Both the position numbers and the translations under genes were made by a program. Under the pieces are notes generated by a model. The model had not been told where the DNA came from. It did not search any database and worked only from the letters and a program-made list of their open reading frames with translations. This document shows positions 1-5,514 of a DNA stretch of 10,225 nt, piece after piece. How positions within the stretch are numbered: the stretch's first letter is position 1; each line of letters begins with the position of its first letter. Source of the stretch: an uncultured Atopobiaceae bacterium (GTDB taxonomy: Bacteria; Actinomycetota; Coriobacteriia; Coriobacteriales; Atopobiaceae). Location: contig CAJOKK010000038.1 of assembly GCA_905235165.1 (NCBI GenBank), forward strand, positions 1 to 10,225, written 5' to 3'.

Positions 1-359
1 AGCAGGGCATCCATGATGGCATCCTTGGCGCGCAAGACAACGAACTGCGTGTTGCGCAGGGCCGTGTTGGTTCCATGCGCATCGATGGCGAGCGTGGCTC
101 CCGGTGCCAAGTGCTCTTCCCAGGCAAGCGCCCGCAGGCCCTCGTAGAGCGCGTCAGACGAAGAGGCGTCCACGCGGCCCAAGACCAGCACCACGCGCGA
201 GGCCAGATGCGACCAGAGGCAGCTGCGGTATGCGTCCGTAAGCTCGCCTGAAAAGCTCACTTGGCCCTTGAGCGGCCTCACTCGCGCCACACCCAGGCGC
301 GTCAGCTCGTCTGCCAGCAGTCGCTCAAAGCCCTTAGGGCAGGTTGCGAAAAACTCCAT
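1..359 (-). CDS. rlmL: RlmL-like 23S rRNA guanine-N2 methyltransferase, N-terminal part (3' end outside window)
   Basis: The 119 visible residues are the N-terminal ferredoxin-like/THUMP portion of the RlmL family, which methylates a guanine N2 in 23S rRNA using S-adenosylmethionine; the methyltransferase domain would lie beyond the left edge. The protein starts MEFFATCPKGFERLLADEL, the equivalent of the E. coli RlmL start (FAST..GLEELL..EL). It continues with a WSHLASRVVLVLG segment at residues 49-61 (E. coli WSRLASRILLPLG) and a TALRNTQFVVLRAKDAIMDAL segment near 99-119 that matches RNSQYGAMKVKDAIVDA. The start is ATG at 359, with GAAGGG about 9 bases upstream. The frame is open further upstream and a GTG at 407 would add 16 residues, but family alignment favours 359. 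The gene lies 90 bases after the HAD phosphatase gene on the same strand and is probably the last visible member of that operon. Whether it is single-function RlmL or a fused RlmKL cannot be seen. Confidence 0.82.
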   Translation of the reverse strand, partial: MEFFATCPKGFERLLADELTRLGVARVRPLKGQVSFSGELTDAYRSCLWSHLASRVVLVLGRVDASSSDALYEGLRALAWEEHLAPGATLAIDAHGTNTALRNTQFVVLRAKDAIMDAL

Positions 360-449
360 GTCGGGACACCCTTCGCCCGTCTCGATTCCTATGGCTTCAT
401 TATCCACCAAGGCGGGCTCGCTCAGGCCCTCAGCGGGGCGTCTGCACGG
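360..449. other. HAD-rlmL intergenic gap
   Basis: Ninety bases without a gene. They hold the GAAGGG ribosome-binding site for rlmL and an open in-frame extension with GTG (407) and TTG (410) codons that could act as alternative starts. No hairpin followed by a T-run is seen, so rlmL is probably co-transcribed with the HAD gene. Confidence 0.4.
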
Positions 450-1283
450 CTATTGGAGAATGTCTAGCAGGTAGCGGCCCACGCCGGCCTCATCGCAGCT
501 GCCGCACACATGGTCTGCCGCCGCCTTTACGCTGTCATCCGCATTGCCCACGGCCACACCGTCACCGGCGGCGCGCAGCATGGGGATGTCGTTGGCGGAG
601 TCTCCAAAGGCCACGGCGGCCTCCTGGCCACAGCCCATGGCACGGCAGATCCAGGCGAGCGCACTGCCCTTGGACGTACCCGCCGCCATGAACTCAAAGT
701 TGCGCGGATGCGAGCTGGTCAGCTCAAGCCCGTCAAATTCCGCCAGGGCCGCACGCAGGGCATCACGGCTGGCCTCGTCGCCCCAGTACATGGTGACCTT
801 CTCCACGCCCTCCTGGCCCTGCAGGAGGGCGGGAATGGAGAGGTCGGACGGCTCGCGCAGGGAGCGAATGGTCTTCAGGCTGGGCGCATCGATGCCAAAG
901 CCTGACATCGCCTCATAGCGAGAGCGCTCGGCATACACATGCCCCGGCAGGAAGACGTCAAAGGTCACGTTGAGCGGACGGATGCGCTCATATACGCTGC
1001 TCACCAGCTCCACGGGCATGACGGAGTGCTGCAGCAGCTGCCCACTGCGGGCATCCACCACTACCCCGCCGTTCGAGCCCACGGCATAGCGCGTGGCCGG
1101 ATGCTGCATCAGCGGCGCGGGGATGCCTCCCACCGGGCGACCGGTGCAAGGCACGAAGGCGATGCCGTGGCGGGCGAGCGCATCAAGCGAGGCCAGGTTC
1201 TCCTCCGGCAGGGACTTGTCCTTCGCCAGGAAGGTGTCGTCAAGATCCGTCAGAACCAGGCGAATGTCGCTCGAGCGCCCCAA
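450..1283 (-). CDS. Cof-type HAD-superfamily phosphatase (IIB)
   Basis: This is a cytoplasmic HAD-superfamily hydrolase of the Cof/YidA type, which dephosphorylates small phosphorylated metabolites; the substrate cannot be read from sequence. All four HAD motifs are present (277-residue numbering): DLDDT at 13-17 (nucleophile D13, acid/base D15), T47 in CTGRP, K205 in GTSKGSAL, and GDSANDIPML at 227-236 with acidic D228 and D232. The C2 cap lies between motifs II and III, and the length is normal for the family. An ATG at 1325 would give 291 residues but places 14 non-family residues inside the citrate synthase gene without a ribosome-binding site. The TTG at 1283 has GGAG eight bases upstream, inside the last codons of citrate synthase, and lies four bases past that gene's stop. 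I chose TTG, implying translational coupling. It sits between citrate synthase and rlmL, which suggests a housekeeping operon rather than a dedicated pathway. Confidence 0.88.
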   Translation of the reverse strand: MGRSSDIRLVLTDLDDTFLAKDKSLPEENLASLDALARHGIAFVPCTGRPVGGIPAPLMQHPATRYAVGSNGGVVVDARSGQLLQHSVMPVELVSSVYERIRPLNVTFDVFLPGHVYAERSRYEAMSGFGIDAPSLKTIRSLREPSDLSIPALLQGQEGVEKVTMYWGDEASRDALRAALAEFDGLELTSSHPRNFEFMAAGTSKGSALAWICRAMGCGQEAAVAFGDSANDIPMLRAAGDGVAVGNADDSVKAAADHVCGSCDEAGVGRYLLDILQ

Positions 1284-1287
1284 GCCT

Positions 1288-2742
1288 CTAGCTCCTGTCT
1301 GCCAGCGGGGCGTAGCTGCTCTCATTTATTACGGCCCGATAGGCAGGCCTGATGATGCGTGCCGACCCATACAGCTCTTCCATGCGATGCGCAGCCCAGC
1401 CGGCCATGCGCGCGATAGCGAAAATGGGCGTGAAGAGGTCCTGCGGGATGCCCAGCATCTGGTAGACAAAGCCCGTGTACATGTCGATGTTGGTGGAGAT
1501 GGGCTTGGTGATGCCGCGCACGTCGCGCATTACCTCGGGGCCCAGACGCTCCACGCGCCCGATGAGCTGGAGTTTCTCCAGCTCGCCCTTTTCGGCGGCA
1601 AGCGAAGCTGCGTAGGTTTTGACGATCTCGGCGCGCGGATCGGTCACGGTGTAGACCGCGTGGCCCAGGCCGTAGATGAGGCCGGCACCATCGAAGGCTT
1701 CGCGCTGCAAGATCTTAGTGAGGTAGGCCGCCACCTCGTCATCGCTCTCCCAGTTGTTGACATTGGCGGCGATGTCGTCGATCATCTCGCCCGCCTTGTA
1801 GTTGGCCCCACCGTGCTTGGGCCCCTTGAGCGAGCCGAGGGCGGCTGCATAGGCAGAGTAGGCGTCGGTGCCCGAGGAGGAGAGCACGCGGGTTGTGAAG
1901 GCGGAGTTGTTGCCGCCACCGTGCTCCGCGTGCAACATGAGCATGACGTCCAGAAGCAGGGCTTCCTCGCGCGTAAAGCCCCCATCGCCACGCAGAACAT
2001 CCAGGATGCTCTCGGCGATTGAGTACTCCGGACGCGCCGGGGGGATACGCAGCTTCTGGTCGTAGCGATCAGCATGATCTGCGGCATAGGCAATGGAGGC
2101 AACACGCGGCCAACGACCCAGCAGCGAGAGGGCTACGTCAACCTCATGGATGGGCTTGGTGTCATCCGGCGTTGGGTCAAAGGCATAGAGCAGCAGGGTT
2201 GCGCGCTGTAGAACGTTCATGATCGAGTGGCTGGAGGTTCTGCGGGGGAAGATGGAGAGGTAGCCCTCAGGCAGCTCACGGCGGGTGCCAACGCGCAGGC
2301 AGAAGTCGTCCAGCTGCTCCTGCGTGGGCAGAGAGCCGGCAATGAGCAGGTAGGCAACCTCCTCGTAGCCAAAGCGCTGCTCTTGCTGGGCGGCAGCGAC
2401 AAGATCGTACATGTCATAGCCGCGAATCATCAGGTGGCCCTCGTCAGGCACCACCTTTCCATTGATTTTGTTGTAGCCATGCACGCTCGACACCGTGGTC
2501 AGGCCCACCAGCACGCCGGAGCCGTCAGCGTTGCGCAGGCCGCGCTTGACGTCGTACAGCTCGTAAAGCTCTGAGGGGATGTTGTCCACATGGTTCATGC
2601 CGTCGTAAAGCTGCTGGGCGCTGCCGTCGATGCCCATGCTGACCGAGGGCATGGGATAGGCGTCCATGGCGCTTAGAAGCGCTGAGGTCTCCCTGGCGGT
2701 AAGCAGCTTGCGGAAACGCCGGGGAATGCTGGATTCTGGCAT
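1288..2742 (-). CDS. Citrate synthase
   Basis: Condenses acetyl-CoA and oxaloacetate to citrate in the cytoplasm. In fermentative anaerobes with an incomplete cycle this usually feeds 2-oxoglutarate and glutamate synthesis (established for the family, inferred here). The 484 residues cover the whole family fold. Visible landmarks are HAEHGGGNNSAFTTR (271-285), the first catalytic histidine in GPKHGGAN (H310), the second in YGLGHAVYTVTDPRA (H361, with R370), and the catalytic aspartate in STNIDMYTG (D420). WAAHRMEE (449-456) is the conserved C-terminal helix. The GLGHAVYT form, rather than GFGHRVYK of E. coli, is the type seen in clostridial and other anaerobe enzymes. The protein is longer than the usual ~430 residues, with about 40 extra N-terminal residues. 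The start is ATG at 2742, with AAGGAG six bases upstream. The gene follows the ACT-domain gene by 19 bases and precedes the HAD gene by four. 2-Methylcitrate synthase is a less likely alternative, since no prp genes are near. Confidence 0.95.
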   Translation of the reverse strand: MPESSIPRRFRKLLTARETSALLSAMDAYPMPSVSMGIDGSAQQLYDGMNHVDNIPSELYELYDVKRGLRNADGSGVLVGLTTVSSVHGYNKINGKVVPDEGHLMIRGYDMYDLVAAAQQEQRFGYEEVAYLLIAGSLPTQEQLDDFCLRVGTRRELPEGYLSIFPRRTSSHSIMNVLQRATLLLYAFDPTPDDTKPIHEVDVALSLLGRWPRVASIAYAADHADRYDQKLRIPPARPEYSIAESILDVLRGDGGFTREEALLLDVMLMLHAEHGGGNNSAFTTRVLSSSGTDAYSAYAAALGSLKGPKHGGANYKAGEMIDDIAANVNNWESDDEVAAYLTKILQREAFDGAGLIYGLGHAVYTVTDPRAEIVKTYAASLAAEKGELEKLQLIGRVERLGPEVMRDVRGITKPISTNIDMYTGFVYQMLGIPQDLFTPIFAIARMAGWAAHRMEELYGSARIIRPAYRAVINESSYAPLADRS

Positions 2743-2761
2743 ATAGGCTCCTTAGTGAGCG

Positions 2762-3058
2762 CTAGAGGCGGTACATGTAGCGAAATACCTCTTCGCGCTG
2801 CATCGTGATCTGCACGCCAAGGGTGCGCGACAGCTCGTCGAGCTGGCCCTGCAAGGCAGAGAAGCCAACCTTGGCGGTTTCGAGGTCAACCAGCATGGTC
2901 ATCGTGAAGATGCCCTGCAGAATGGTCTGGGATATGTCCAGGATGTTTACGTCATGCTCCGCCAAAGCACCCGCTACAGCAGCAACGATGCCCGAGCGGT
3001 CGGACCCCAGCACCGTGATGATGGCTCGATTTGATGACTGCTCAGTGGGCGTGGGCAT
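2762..3058 (-). CDS. ACT-domain protein, UPF0237 family
   Basis: A 98-residue single-ACT-domain protein. The fold starts at RAIITVLGSDRSGIVAAVAGALAE (11-34), followed by VNILDISQTILQGIFTMTMLVD (37-58). It ends with the family signature ITMQREEVFRYMYRL, like the usual I-x-x-Q-x-E-x-IF-x-x-M-H-R-I of UPF0237. ACT domains bind amino acids or other small ligands and usually regulate a partner enzyme; no ligand is established for this family to my knowledge. It is the first gene of the operon, 19 bases before citrate synthase, so a link to amino-acid (for example glutamate) supply is tempting but inferred. A TTG at 3070 would add four residues, but its first bases overlap the ribosome-binding site GGAGAA that serves the ATG at 3058, so I chose the ATG. 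Confidence 0.88.
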   Translation of the reverse strand: MPTPTEQSSNRAIITVLGSDRSGIVAAVAGALAEHDVNILDISQTILQGIFTMTMLVDLETAKVGFSALQGQLDELSRTLGVQITMQREEVFRYMYRL

Positions 3059-3083
3059 GGCTTTCTCCAATCTGCGTAGATAT

Positions 3084-3123
3084 GACTGCTCATTCTAGCG
3101 AAGTGAGCAGGGCGCAGCGTGAA
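3084..3123 (-). promoter_or_regulatory. Putative promoter of the ACT-citrate synthase operon
   Basis: On the minus strand a TAGAAT -10-like hexamer lies at 3092-3097, about 35 bases ahead of the ATG at 3058. No recognisable -35 lies 16-18 bases upstream (the position reads ACGCTG or CACGCT). A TTCACG unit at 3118-3123 overlaps the expected -35 site, and further TTCAA units at 3135-3139 and 3146-3150 are 11 bases apart. The lack of a -35 together with direct repeats there would fit an activator-dependent promoter. This is inference from sequence only. Confidence 0.35.
3086..3110. repeat. Inverted repeat CTGCTCA / TGAGCAG around the -10
   Basis: A perfect 7-base inverted repeat with arms at 3086-3092 and 3104-3110 and an 11-base spacer that holds the putative TAGAAT -10 of the ACT operon. 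A second inverted repeat (GGGCGC at 3110-3115, GCGCCC at 3126-3131) directly abuts it. Neither is followed by a T-run in either direction, so they read better as operator DNA or RNA leader structure than as terminators. Confidence 0.4.
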
Positions 3124-3210
3124 GAGCGCCCGACTTGAACGCGAGTTGAAACGTGCGAAAGCTGGCTCGGCCTTTTGGTGAACAAGAGAACGCAGCTTTG
3201 GCGGACAAGC

Positions 3211-3711
3211 TCAGTTGTTCTCAACAAAGGACGGATCTTGCGCCGCAAACAGGGCAATGACCTCGTCAACCGGCATCTCCAGGGCAATGGAAAGCTCAGA
3301 CAGGGAGCGCTCGCAGGCCTGTTTGAGGATGCGCTCATAGGCAACGGGAGGCTTCTTGTTGTGAGACTTGACCTCGGCGATGCGAGAGCGGAAGGTCTTG
3401 ACCACCGCGATGGTGTCGCGACAGGAGCCGTTTCGAATCTCCGTGCGGAAGAACTCCTCCTCAAGTGCGCCGCCGCGACCGCGATACTCGATAAGGCCCA
3501 ACTCAGCGTACTCACTGATAAGCTCCTCGGCCTCATCGTGGCTGACGATGGGGCGCAGCCGTGCCTCGCCAGACACCGGGTAGCTGATGCGAATGGGATG
3601 GCGACCGCTAACCGGCATGAGCATGTAGGTTTGCTGAGGCGTATCGACCACCTCGTCTACGCGACACACTCCCTGCCCTGGATGAACGATATACTCGCCA
3701 ACCTCAAACAT
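3211..3711 (-). CDS. carD: CarD/CdnL-type RNA polymerase-binding transcription regulator
   Basis: A 166-residue protein with the CarD_CdnL_TRCF RNA polymerase-interaction domain at the N terminus: MFEVGEYIVHPGQGVCRVDEVV (1-22), then TYMLMPVSGRHPIRISYPVSG, the usual beta-rich module that contacts the RNAP beta subunit. The C-terminal part (about 65-166) is helical, with SHNKKPPVAYERILKQACERSLSELSIAL matching the DNA-contacting helical domain of the family. In actinobacteria CarD stabilises open promoter complexes at rRNA and many housekeeping promoters and is often essential (family knowledge). The start at 3711 has AAGGGG about seven bases upstream. The gene is monocistronic in appearance, with about 150 bases on either side. 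Its 5' region carries a 9-base palindrome that includes the ribosome-binding site, suggesting operator or leader control, perhaps autoregulation. Confidence 0.92.
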   Translation of the reverse strand: MFEVGEYIVHPGQGVCRVDEVVDTPQQTYMLMPVSGRHPIRISYPVSGEARLRPIVSHDEAEELISEYAELGLIEYRGRGGALEEEFFRTEIRNGSCRDTIAVVKTFRSRIAEVKSHNKKPPVAYERILKQACERSLSELSIALEMPVDEVIALFAAQDPSFVENN

Positions 3712-3717
3712 GCTACA

Positions 3718-3756
3718 CCCCTTCCGCGATATGAAAAGATTTTATCACGGAAGGGG
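3718..3756. promoter_or_regulatory. Palindrome over the carD promoter/ribosome-binding region
   Basis: A 9-base perfect inverted repeat: CCCCTTCCG at 3718-3726 and CGGAAGGGG at 3748-3756, extended after one mismatch by GATA/TATC (3728-3731 and 3743-3746). On the minus strand the spacer holds an A/T-rich TAAAAT (3739-3744) that could be the carD -10, and the proximal arm contains the carD Shine-Dalgarno GGAAGGGG. No good -35 is visible. It may be a dyad operator. If transcription starts further upstream, it could instead form an RNA hairpin that sequesters the ribosome-binding site. Confidence 0.45.
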
Positions 3757-3858
3757 GCTTTGAGCGCTTTTATCGATTTATCATTGCACAAAGAAAGCAC
3801 TTGTCGTATGGTTGTGCGTTTTGCGTTTGGACGCGGGCAGGCACCGGGAGCCTTGCGG

Positions 3859-4764
3859 CTAGTCCTTCCTGCGGTCTGCTCCCCAGAAGCTCATGGAGAT
3901 CATGTCGGGGCCAACGTGGCAGCCAATCGTGGGACCGATGTTGGTAACAACGATCTGCGCGTTGGGGTCAGCCTTCTTGAGAAGCTCGATCAGATGGTCG
4001 ACCTCCTCCTGGTAATCGGCGTTGCCGATGTTGATGATCTGCTCGTATGCGTCCTCGTGATAGGAATCCGCGTAGAACTTGACCAGGCGCTTGAGGCCCT
4101 TCTTCATGCCACGCGTGACGCCGACAACCCTCAGGGTTCCGTCAGTCTTCATGTCGAGGACCGGCTTGGCATCCAGAGCACCGGCAACCACGGCAACCGA
4201 CTTGGGAATGCGGCCTCCGCGCTGCAGGGTTTCGAGGCTGTTCACCACAACGAGGGTTTGCACGTTATAGCGGGCCTCAAGCGCCCACTCGTATACCTCA
4301 CGAGCCTCGGCCCCCTCGTCGCGCATCTTGACTGCCTGCCTCACGAGCAGATACATGGGCGTGGCGGCAAGCAGGGTGTCGACGATGTAGATGGGCAGGT
4401 CATCCTTGCCCAGCTCCTCCTTGAGGCGGTCCAGCGCCGTAACGGCACCGTTGTAACCGCCCGACAGGCCGCTGCTGATGCAGAAAAGCACGGTGGGCAG
4501 GCCGGTTTCAAGGGCCTCGCGGAAGGCCTGCTCGAAGACGAGCTGGGAGGGCTGGGAGGTCATGGGTGTGGCGCCATCCCTGATGGCCTGATAGAACTCA
4601 TGGGGCGTACGGCTTTGGAACTGGTCATCAACACCATGGAAGCCGCCATCGGGCTTGCCCGCCTCGGTGTAGGTGAAAGGCAGGATAGTGACGTTATTAC
4701 GCCGGGATTCTTCCGCCGTGAAATCGCACGTGGAGTCGGACAAAAGATTAAACTTCACGGACAT
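3859..4764 (-). CDS. DegV family fatty-acid-binding protein (FakB-like)
   Basis: A 301-residue DegV protein. Members bind a single fatty acid; FakB proteins present exogenous fatty acids to the kinase FakA for acyl-phosphate formation (established for staphylococcal FakB, inferred here). Visible signatures are SDSTCDF near the N terminus (9-15), the ligand-carboxylate motif TSQPS (69-73), SSGLSGGYN (97-105), VDTLLAATP (128-136), LETLQRGGRIPKS (178-189) and the C-terminal IGPTIGCHVGPDMISMSFWG (276-295). Length is normal at about 280-300 residues. A longer frame runs to an ATG at 4854, but those 30 residues overlap the start of the divergent acylphosphatase gene. ATG 4764 has a strong GGAGG five bases upstream and gives the family N terminus, so I chose it. 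No fakA (DAK2-domain) gene is in the window. The neighbouring acylphosphatase is interesting because FakA/FakB makes acyl-phosphate, but a functional link is only speculation. Confidence 0.92.
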   Translation of the reverse strand: MSVKFNLLSDSTCDFTAEESRRNNVTILPFTYTEAGKPDGGFHGVDDQFQSRTPHEFYQAIRDGATPMTSQPSQLVFEQAFREALETGLPTVLFCISSGLSGGYNGAVTALDRLKEELGKDDLPIYIVDTLLAATPMYLLVRQAVKMRDEGAEAREVYEWALEARYNVQTLVVVNSLETLQRGGRIPKSVAVVAGALDAKPVLDMKTDGTLRVVGVTRGMKKGLKRLVKFYADSYHEDAYEQIINIGNADYQEEVDHLIELLKKADPNAQIVVTNIGPTIGCHVGPDMISMSFWGADRRKD

Positions 4765-4843
4765 GGATCCTCCAGACCATAATGGGAAACGTTGATGATA
4801 CATTGTACGCAAGAATGTGTAGCTCGCATGACAAGGGGCAGCT
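4765..4843. promoter_or_regulatory. Divergent degV / acylphosphatase intergenic promoter region
   Basis: The 79 bases separate the head-to-head starts of degV (minus) and acylphosphatase (plus), so both promoters should lie here. On the minus strand TACAAT (rc of 4799-4804) is a plausible -10 for degV but lacks a convincing -35. On the plus strand CATAAT (4777-4782) with TTCACG 18 bases upstream inside degV is a possible weak promoter for the acylphosphatase gene. TACATTGTA (4798-4806) is a short palindrome. All calls are weak. Confidence 0.35.
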
Positions 4844-5188
4844 ATGAACGACATTCAGGAGAATTCTCCCACAACTGTTGGTGCTGACGCAGGGCAAACC
4901 TTGCGACGATTGCGCCTCTCCTTTGTCGGCGAAGTGCAGGCTGTGGGCTTCAGATGGACCGCCCGGGAACAGGCCCGCAGCGTTGGCGCAACCGGTTGGG
5001 TGAGAAACGAGGACGACGGCAGCGTTAGCATGGAGCTGCAGGGCACCGATGAGCAGATTGCCCTCTACTTTGGGCGATTCAATCGGGCATACGCCTGGCA
5101 CCCCATCGACTACATCATCGCCGAGAAGGAAGACATCCCCGTACTAGAGGACGAGCACGACTTTACCGTGCGCCTCTCGCAGTGGTGA
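4844..5188 (+). CDS. acyP: Acylphosphatase
   Basis: Hydrolyses acyl-phosphates (carboxyl-phosphate mixed anhydrides) in the cytoplasm. The 114 residues contain both family signatures: GEVQAVGFRW (29-38; family G-x-V-Q-G-V-G-F-R), with the phosphate-binding catalytic arginine R37, and GATGWVRNEDDGSVSMELQG (48-67), with catalytic asparagine N55. The usual VQGVGFR glycine is alanine here (VQAVGFR). Acylphosphatases are usually about 90 residues; this one has about 20 extra polar N-terminal residues. The start at 4844 has AAGGGG five bases upstream. It is the only plus-strand protein gene in the window, divergent from degV. No T-run terminator is visible after it; the next 100 bases hold the GGGTGA repeats. 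Confidence 0.9.
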   Translation: MNDIQENSPTTVGADAGQTLRRLRLSFVGEVQAVGFRWTAREQARSVGATGWVRNEDDGSVSMELQGTDEQIALYFGRFNRAYAWHPIDYIIAEKEDIPVLEDEHDFTVRLSQW

Positions 5189-5277
5189 GCGTGCGAGCTG
5201 CTCTCGAGCGGGTGACTTGGGGTGAACAGCTGGAATCTCGCCTTTTGGGTGAATTCAGGGTGAGTCGGTGGGTGAAC
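5184..5277. repeat. GGGTGA direct-repeat array (TCACCC on minus strand)
   Basis: Five exact GGGTGA hexamers start at 5210, 5220, 5247, 5258 and 5270, and a weaker GGTGAGC overlaps the acylphosphatase stop at 5184. Start-to-start distances are 10, 27, 11 and 12, close to helical phasing except for the 27s. On the minus strand the units read GTTCACCCACC, ACTCACCCTGA, ATTCACCCAAA, GTTCACCCCAA and AGTCACCCGCT. They resemble the 11-base GTTCACC direct-repeat units bound by PhoP-type response regulators in actinobacteria (from memory). No protein gene starts next to the array, so its role is unclear. Confidence 0.55.
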
Positions 5278-5291
5278 AGAATCGCGACATG

Positions 5292-5326
5292 AAAAAACCT
5301 CTGACCCGTTTCTGCAGGCCAGAGGC
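5292..5326 (-). terminator. Rho-independent terminator of tRNA-Phe
   Basis: On the minus strand, 12 bases past the tRNA CCA end, CCTCTG (5320-5325 side) pairs with CAGAGG (5298-5303). The stem extends by a G-T wobble and two C-G pairs to nine base pairs and is followed at once by six T residues (5297-5292). The A-run orientation excludes termination of plus-strand transcription from the acylphosphatase gene. Confidence 0.85.
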
Positions 5327-5337
5327 TCAAAATTCGA

Positions 5338-5413
5338 TGGTGGCTGGGGAGGGAGTCGAACCCCCGACACAGGGATTTTCAGTCCCCTGCTCTACCAACT
5401 GAGCTACCCAGCC
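5338..5413 (-). tRNA. tRNA-Phe (GAA anticodon), CCA encoded
   Basis: A 76-base tRNA with all arms. The acceptor GGCTGGG (5413-5407) pairs with CCCAGCC (5348-5342), followed by discriminator A and a genomically encoded CCA at 5340-5338. The D arm is GCTC...GAGC. The anticodon stem is GGGGA/TCCCT with loop CTGAAAA, so the anticodon GAA (5380-5378) reads UUU/UUC phenylalanine codons. The T arm is GGGGG TTCGACT CCCTC, with one G-T pair. The gene has its own promoter and terminator and is a single-gene unit. Confidence 0.97.
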
Positions 5414-5433
5414 GAGTGCATCAGCAAGGAGGT

Positions 5434-5480
5434 ACTATACCAGACTCTTGACCATCGTCAAACGAGAATTTGAAAATTTT
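5434..5480 (-). promoter_or_regulatory. tRNA-Phe promoter with AT-rich upstream element
   Basis: On the minus strand TTGACG (5461-5456), a 16-base spacer and TATAGT (5439-5434) form a good sigma-70 type promoter, ending about 20 bases before the tRNA 5' end. Immediately upstream of the -35, 5462-5480 is A/T-rich (AAAATTTTCAAATTC), resembling an UP element as expected for a stable-RNA gene. Confidence 0.8.
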
Positions 5481-5514
5481 GAAGGGCGCCTCCATAAAAT
5501 TGCGAATGCCGAGG

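Noticed and set aside
1093..2022. Plus-strand open frame antisense to the HAD and citrate synthase genes
   Set aside because: Mirror of conserved coding sequence with His/Ala/Arg-biased composition and no ribosome-binding site.
3110..3131. GGGCGC/GCGCCC hairpin as a carD terminator
   Set aside because: No T-run follows on either strand.
3194..3211. AGCTT/AAGCT hairpin after carD as a terminator
   Set aside because: Only five base pairs and only a loose T-rich tail (GCGTTCTCTTGTT); not strong enough to call.
3175..4782. Long plus-strand open frame (535 codons) antisense to carD and degV
   Set aside because: It runs opposite two well-supported genes, crosses their intergenic gap, has no family character, and is expected in GC-rich DNA.
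4765..4854. N-terminal extension of DegV to the ATG at 4854
   Set aside because: Overlaps the divergent acylphosphatase start; ATG 4764 has a strong ribosome-binding site and the family N terminus.
5210..5275. GGGTGA repeats as a CRISPR array or DnaA-box origin
   Set aside because: Units are far too short and irregular for CRISPR, and do not match the TTATCCACA DnaA box.
5288..5445. Small plus-strand frame starting ATGAAAAAACC
   Set aside because: It reads through the terminator and tRNA-Phe and has no ribosome-binding site.
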